Shown here piece after piece: positions 62,479-64,000 of a DNA stretch of 64,000 nt. The stretch is from Caecibacteroides pullorum (GTDB lineage: Bacteria; Bacteroidota; Bacteroidia; Bacteroidales; Bacteroidaceae). The first letter of the stretch is position 1, and each line of letters opens with the position of its first letter. A program made the position numbers and the translations under genes. Where the stretch lies: contig NZ_JAAZTS010000001.1 of assembly GCF_019239235.1 (NCBI RefSeq), positions 124,001-188,000 on the forward strand, given 5' to 3'. The notes under the pieces were generated by a model. That model was not told the DNA's origin. It saw only the letters and a program-made list of their open reading frames with translations, and did not search any database.

Positions 62479-62772
62479 ATGAAAAATATGAAACGAATCT
62501 TGCTCTTATGGATGCTGTTTGTCAGCATTTCTTTGTCGGCTCAAGATTGGGCTGTCAAGACCAACCTGCTTTACGACGCGACAGCAACGATCAACCTGGG
62601 TGCGGAAATCGGCCTTGCCCCCAAGTGGACGCTGGATCTGTCTGCCAACTACAACGGCTGGACCTTCAACGACAACAAGAAATGGAACACGGCTCTTTCA
62701 TTTAAGCTTAGAAGAAGGTATATAATCCCCCCACCCACTTCTTATGGGAAGCAGGAACTTTGGTATAATTGA
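62479..62772 (+). pseudogene. Truncated DUF3575-type protein
   Basis: 97 residues. The first ~70 match a DUF3575 protein (signal peptide ending SLSAQ, then WAVKTNLLYDATATINLG and LGAEIGLAPKWTLDLSANY). After about residue 70 the sequence departs (RRRYIIPPPTSYGKQELWYN) and stops early, so the gene is broken by a small insertion or rearrangement. Full-length DUF3575 proteins are ~180+ residues. Such proteins stand at the start of Bacteroidales fimbria loci. It directly follows the inverton. Confidence 0.7.
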
Positions 62773-62987
62773 TGCTCAATATGTTACAAATCCTCTGAAA
62801 TTACAAATTATTTTCAATAATTACAATTACAATCCTTACAATTATGTTTACCCCGATTGCTGGCGTTTTTTTTGCGGTGTTTTAAATATTTTAACACCAT
62901 ATATATCCTTATCTTCTAAAATATTACTATTATTACGGCGTGATAAGATTTGTTTAAAAAAAGATACTAAAAAAGACAAAAACTACC
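62773..62987. other. AT-rich gap between DUF3575 copies
   Basis: No gene seen; contains runs such as TTTTTTTTGCGG and T-rich tracts, much more AT-rich than the next gene. Confidence 0.4.
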
Positions 62988-64000
62988 ATGTGGAGGAGAA
63001 ATTGTTGCATCATGCTGCTTTTCATGTCTGTACTTCCTGTATCCCAACACGTTCAGGCACAAGAGGTTCGGGATTCGGTACGGATTTATTTCCGGCAGGG
63101 ACGCTCGGAGCTGGACATGTCTGTCCGCAATAACCGGGCTGCATTAGGACGCATAGCCGACAGCCTGAGCACCAGCTATGCCGATTCGGTCTACATCTTG
63201 CGAAAGATTCTGGTGGAAGGCGGGGCATCGCCCGAAGGCAGTATCCCGCTGAACCGGAAACTATCGGAAAAACGTGCGGAAACTTTGTTCGGGTACTTGT
63301 CGCAATATGGCGAATTGCCCGACTCGCTGACTACTTTCCGCTTTATAGGAAGAGACTGGGCAGGGCTGCTCCGGCTGGCAGAAGCCGACCCGGGCCTGCC
63401 CTACAGGGAGCAGACGCTGGACTTGCTGCGCCAGGCGGCGGAAAGCGCGCGGTCGGGAGAGCGGGCTGAAGACAATTACGTAGGTAAGCTCGCGCGCCTG
63501 GCGGGCGGCAAGCCATACCGCTACATGTACCGCCAGTTTTTCCCCGAGCTACGCGCCTCGCGCCTCCACCTGTGGTACCAGAAAGTGTGGAATCCGCTGA
63601 AGACGCCCGTCCCCGTCCCGTTCGTCACGCCTTTGCCCCTTGCCATGCCGGAGAGGCTGGAAGCTCCCCATACGCCCGAGCCTCCGCGGAAGCCGTTCTA
63701 CATGGCCGTGAAGACGAATCTGTTATACGATGCGGCGCTTATCCCAAACGTAGGCGTGGAGTTCTACCTGAAAGACGGCTGGAGCGTCGGCGCCGGATGG
63801 ATGTACGGCTGGTGGAAGAAGGACCGCATCCACTGGTACTGGCGGACGTACGGAGGCGACATCTACGCGCGCCGCTGGCTGGGCAAGGCCGCCGAAGAGA
63901 AACCGCTCACGGGACATCACCTGGGCGTGTATGCGCAAGTGCTGACCTACGACTTCGAGACCGGCGGGCGTGGCTACCTGGGCGGCGAGCCGGGCGGCAC
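62988..64000 (+). CDS. DUF3575 protein with OmpA-like N-terminal part (3' truncated by window edge)
   Basis: Open from ATG 62988 to the end, at least 337 codons. Signal peptide (MLLFMSVLPVSQHVQAQ region). Residues ~25-150 resemble an OmpA-like/helical domain (RIYFRQGRSELDMSVRNN, VEGGASPEGSIPLNRKLSEK). From ~240 the DUF3575 part is clear: YMAVKTNLLYDAALIPNVGVE and FYLKDGWSVGAGWMYGWW. High GC. Precedes, in other Bacteroidales, fimbrillin genes; those would lie to the right. Confidence 0.85.
   Translation, partial: MWRRNCCIMLLFMSVLPVSQHVQAQEVRDSVRIYFRQGRSELDMSVRNNRAALGRIADSLSTSYADSVYILRKILVEGGASPEGSIPLNRKLSEKRAETLFGYLSQYGELPDSLTTFRFIGRDWAGLLRLAEADPGLPYREQTLDLLRQAAESARSGERAEDNYVGKLARLAGGKPYRYMYRQFFPELRASRLHLWYQKVWNPLKTPVPVPFVTPLPLAMPERLEAPHTPEPPRKPFYMAVKTNLLYDAALIPNVGVEFYLKDGWSVGAGWMYGWWKKDRIHWYWRTYGGDIYARRWLGKAAEEKPLTGHHLGVYAQVLTYDFETGGRGYLGGEPGG

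Overview
The window is chromosomal DNA from a member of the order Bacteroidales, most likely a gut Bacteroidaceae relative (inference). Evidence: many genes are preceded by the Bacteroides-type -7 motif TAnnTTTG and mostly lack Shine-Dalgarno sequences. The gene content is typical of the group: TonB receptors, a FimB/Mfa2-like lipoprotein, DUF3575 proteins, pyruvate:ferredoxin oxidoreductase, and an ExbB/ExbD/ExbD cluster. Base composition is moderate in most of the window, with one clearly AT-rich island at about 21.6-25.8 kb.

Layout. 0-3.4 kb: etfB(partial)-etfA-acyl-CoA dehydrogenase operon. 3.4-13.3 kb: a DUF6261-like protein, a 42-bp tandem repeat, a Cdd1/DUF3795 protein, a small acetyltransferase, pyruvate:ferredoxin oxidoreductase, an AAA ATPase, an ATP-grasp-like protein and a GHL10 glycosidase-like protein. 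13.3-19.1 kb: a CstA-like transporter with a tiny partner, a beta-barrel protein, then a TPP riboswitch controlling thiE-thiC-thi4. 19.1-21.5 kb: small membrane, lipoprotein and hypothetical genes and a WYL regulator. 21.5-24.7 kb: low-GC island with an unrecognised, closely spaced two-gene cassette, a small acidic protein and a repeat-rich gap. 24.7-36.1 kb: a porin-like protein, DNA polymerase IV, a FimB/Mfa2-like lipoprotein, YccF, a LytTR regulator with a TonB receptor and DUF2141 protein, and a large transglutaminase-like lipoprotein. 36.3-42.2 kb: mtaB, a glycosyltransferase, folB, and a three-gene steroid/bile-acid-type cluster (5-alpha-reductase, OYE-like reductase, SDR). 42.2-51.3 kb: pfkA, ispH, cmk, tonB, a prenyl synthase, tatD, tRNA-Ser(GGA) and an ExbB/ExbD cluster. 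51.5-58.4 kb: acetyltransferase, M64 peptidase, Lrp regulator, folA-thyA, phospholipase D, and a DUF6249-sigma-DUF5056 operon. 58.5-64 kb: a His-rich membrane protein with a TonB receptor, then an internally deleted recombinase, a probable invertible promoter segment bounded by 22-bp inverted repeats, a broken DUF3575 gene and an intact one running off the right edge.

Most notable observations: (1) the invertible-promoter candidate at 61771-62430 in front of DUF3575 (fimbria-type) genes; (2) the 5-alpha-reductase/OYE/SDR cluster at 39.2-42.2 kb; (3) the low-GC two-gene cassette at 21.9-23.5 kb, the best candidate for an undescribed system; (4) a minimal thiamine operon with a cysteine-free Thi4 in place of thiG/thiH/thiF/thiS, under a TPP riboswitch with an apparent anti-Shine-Dalgarno; (5) several intergenic tandem-repeat families (21, 22, 23 and 42 bp), two of them present at two separate loci. 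All functional assignments rest on motif recognition; no database search was run.
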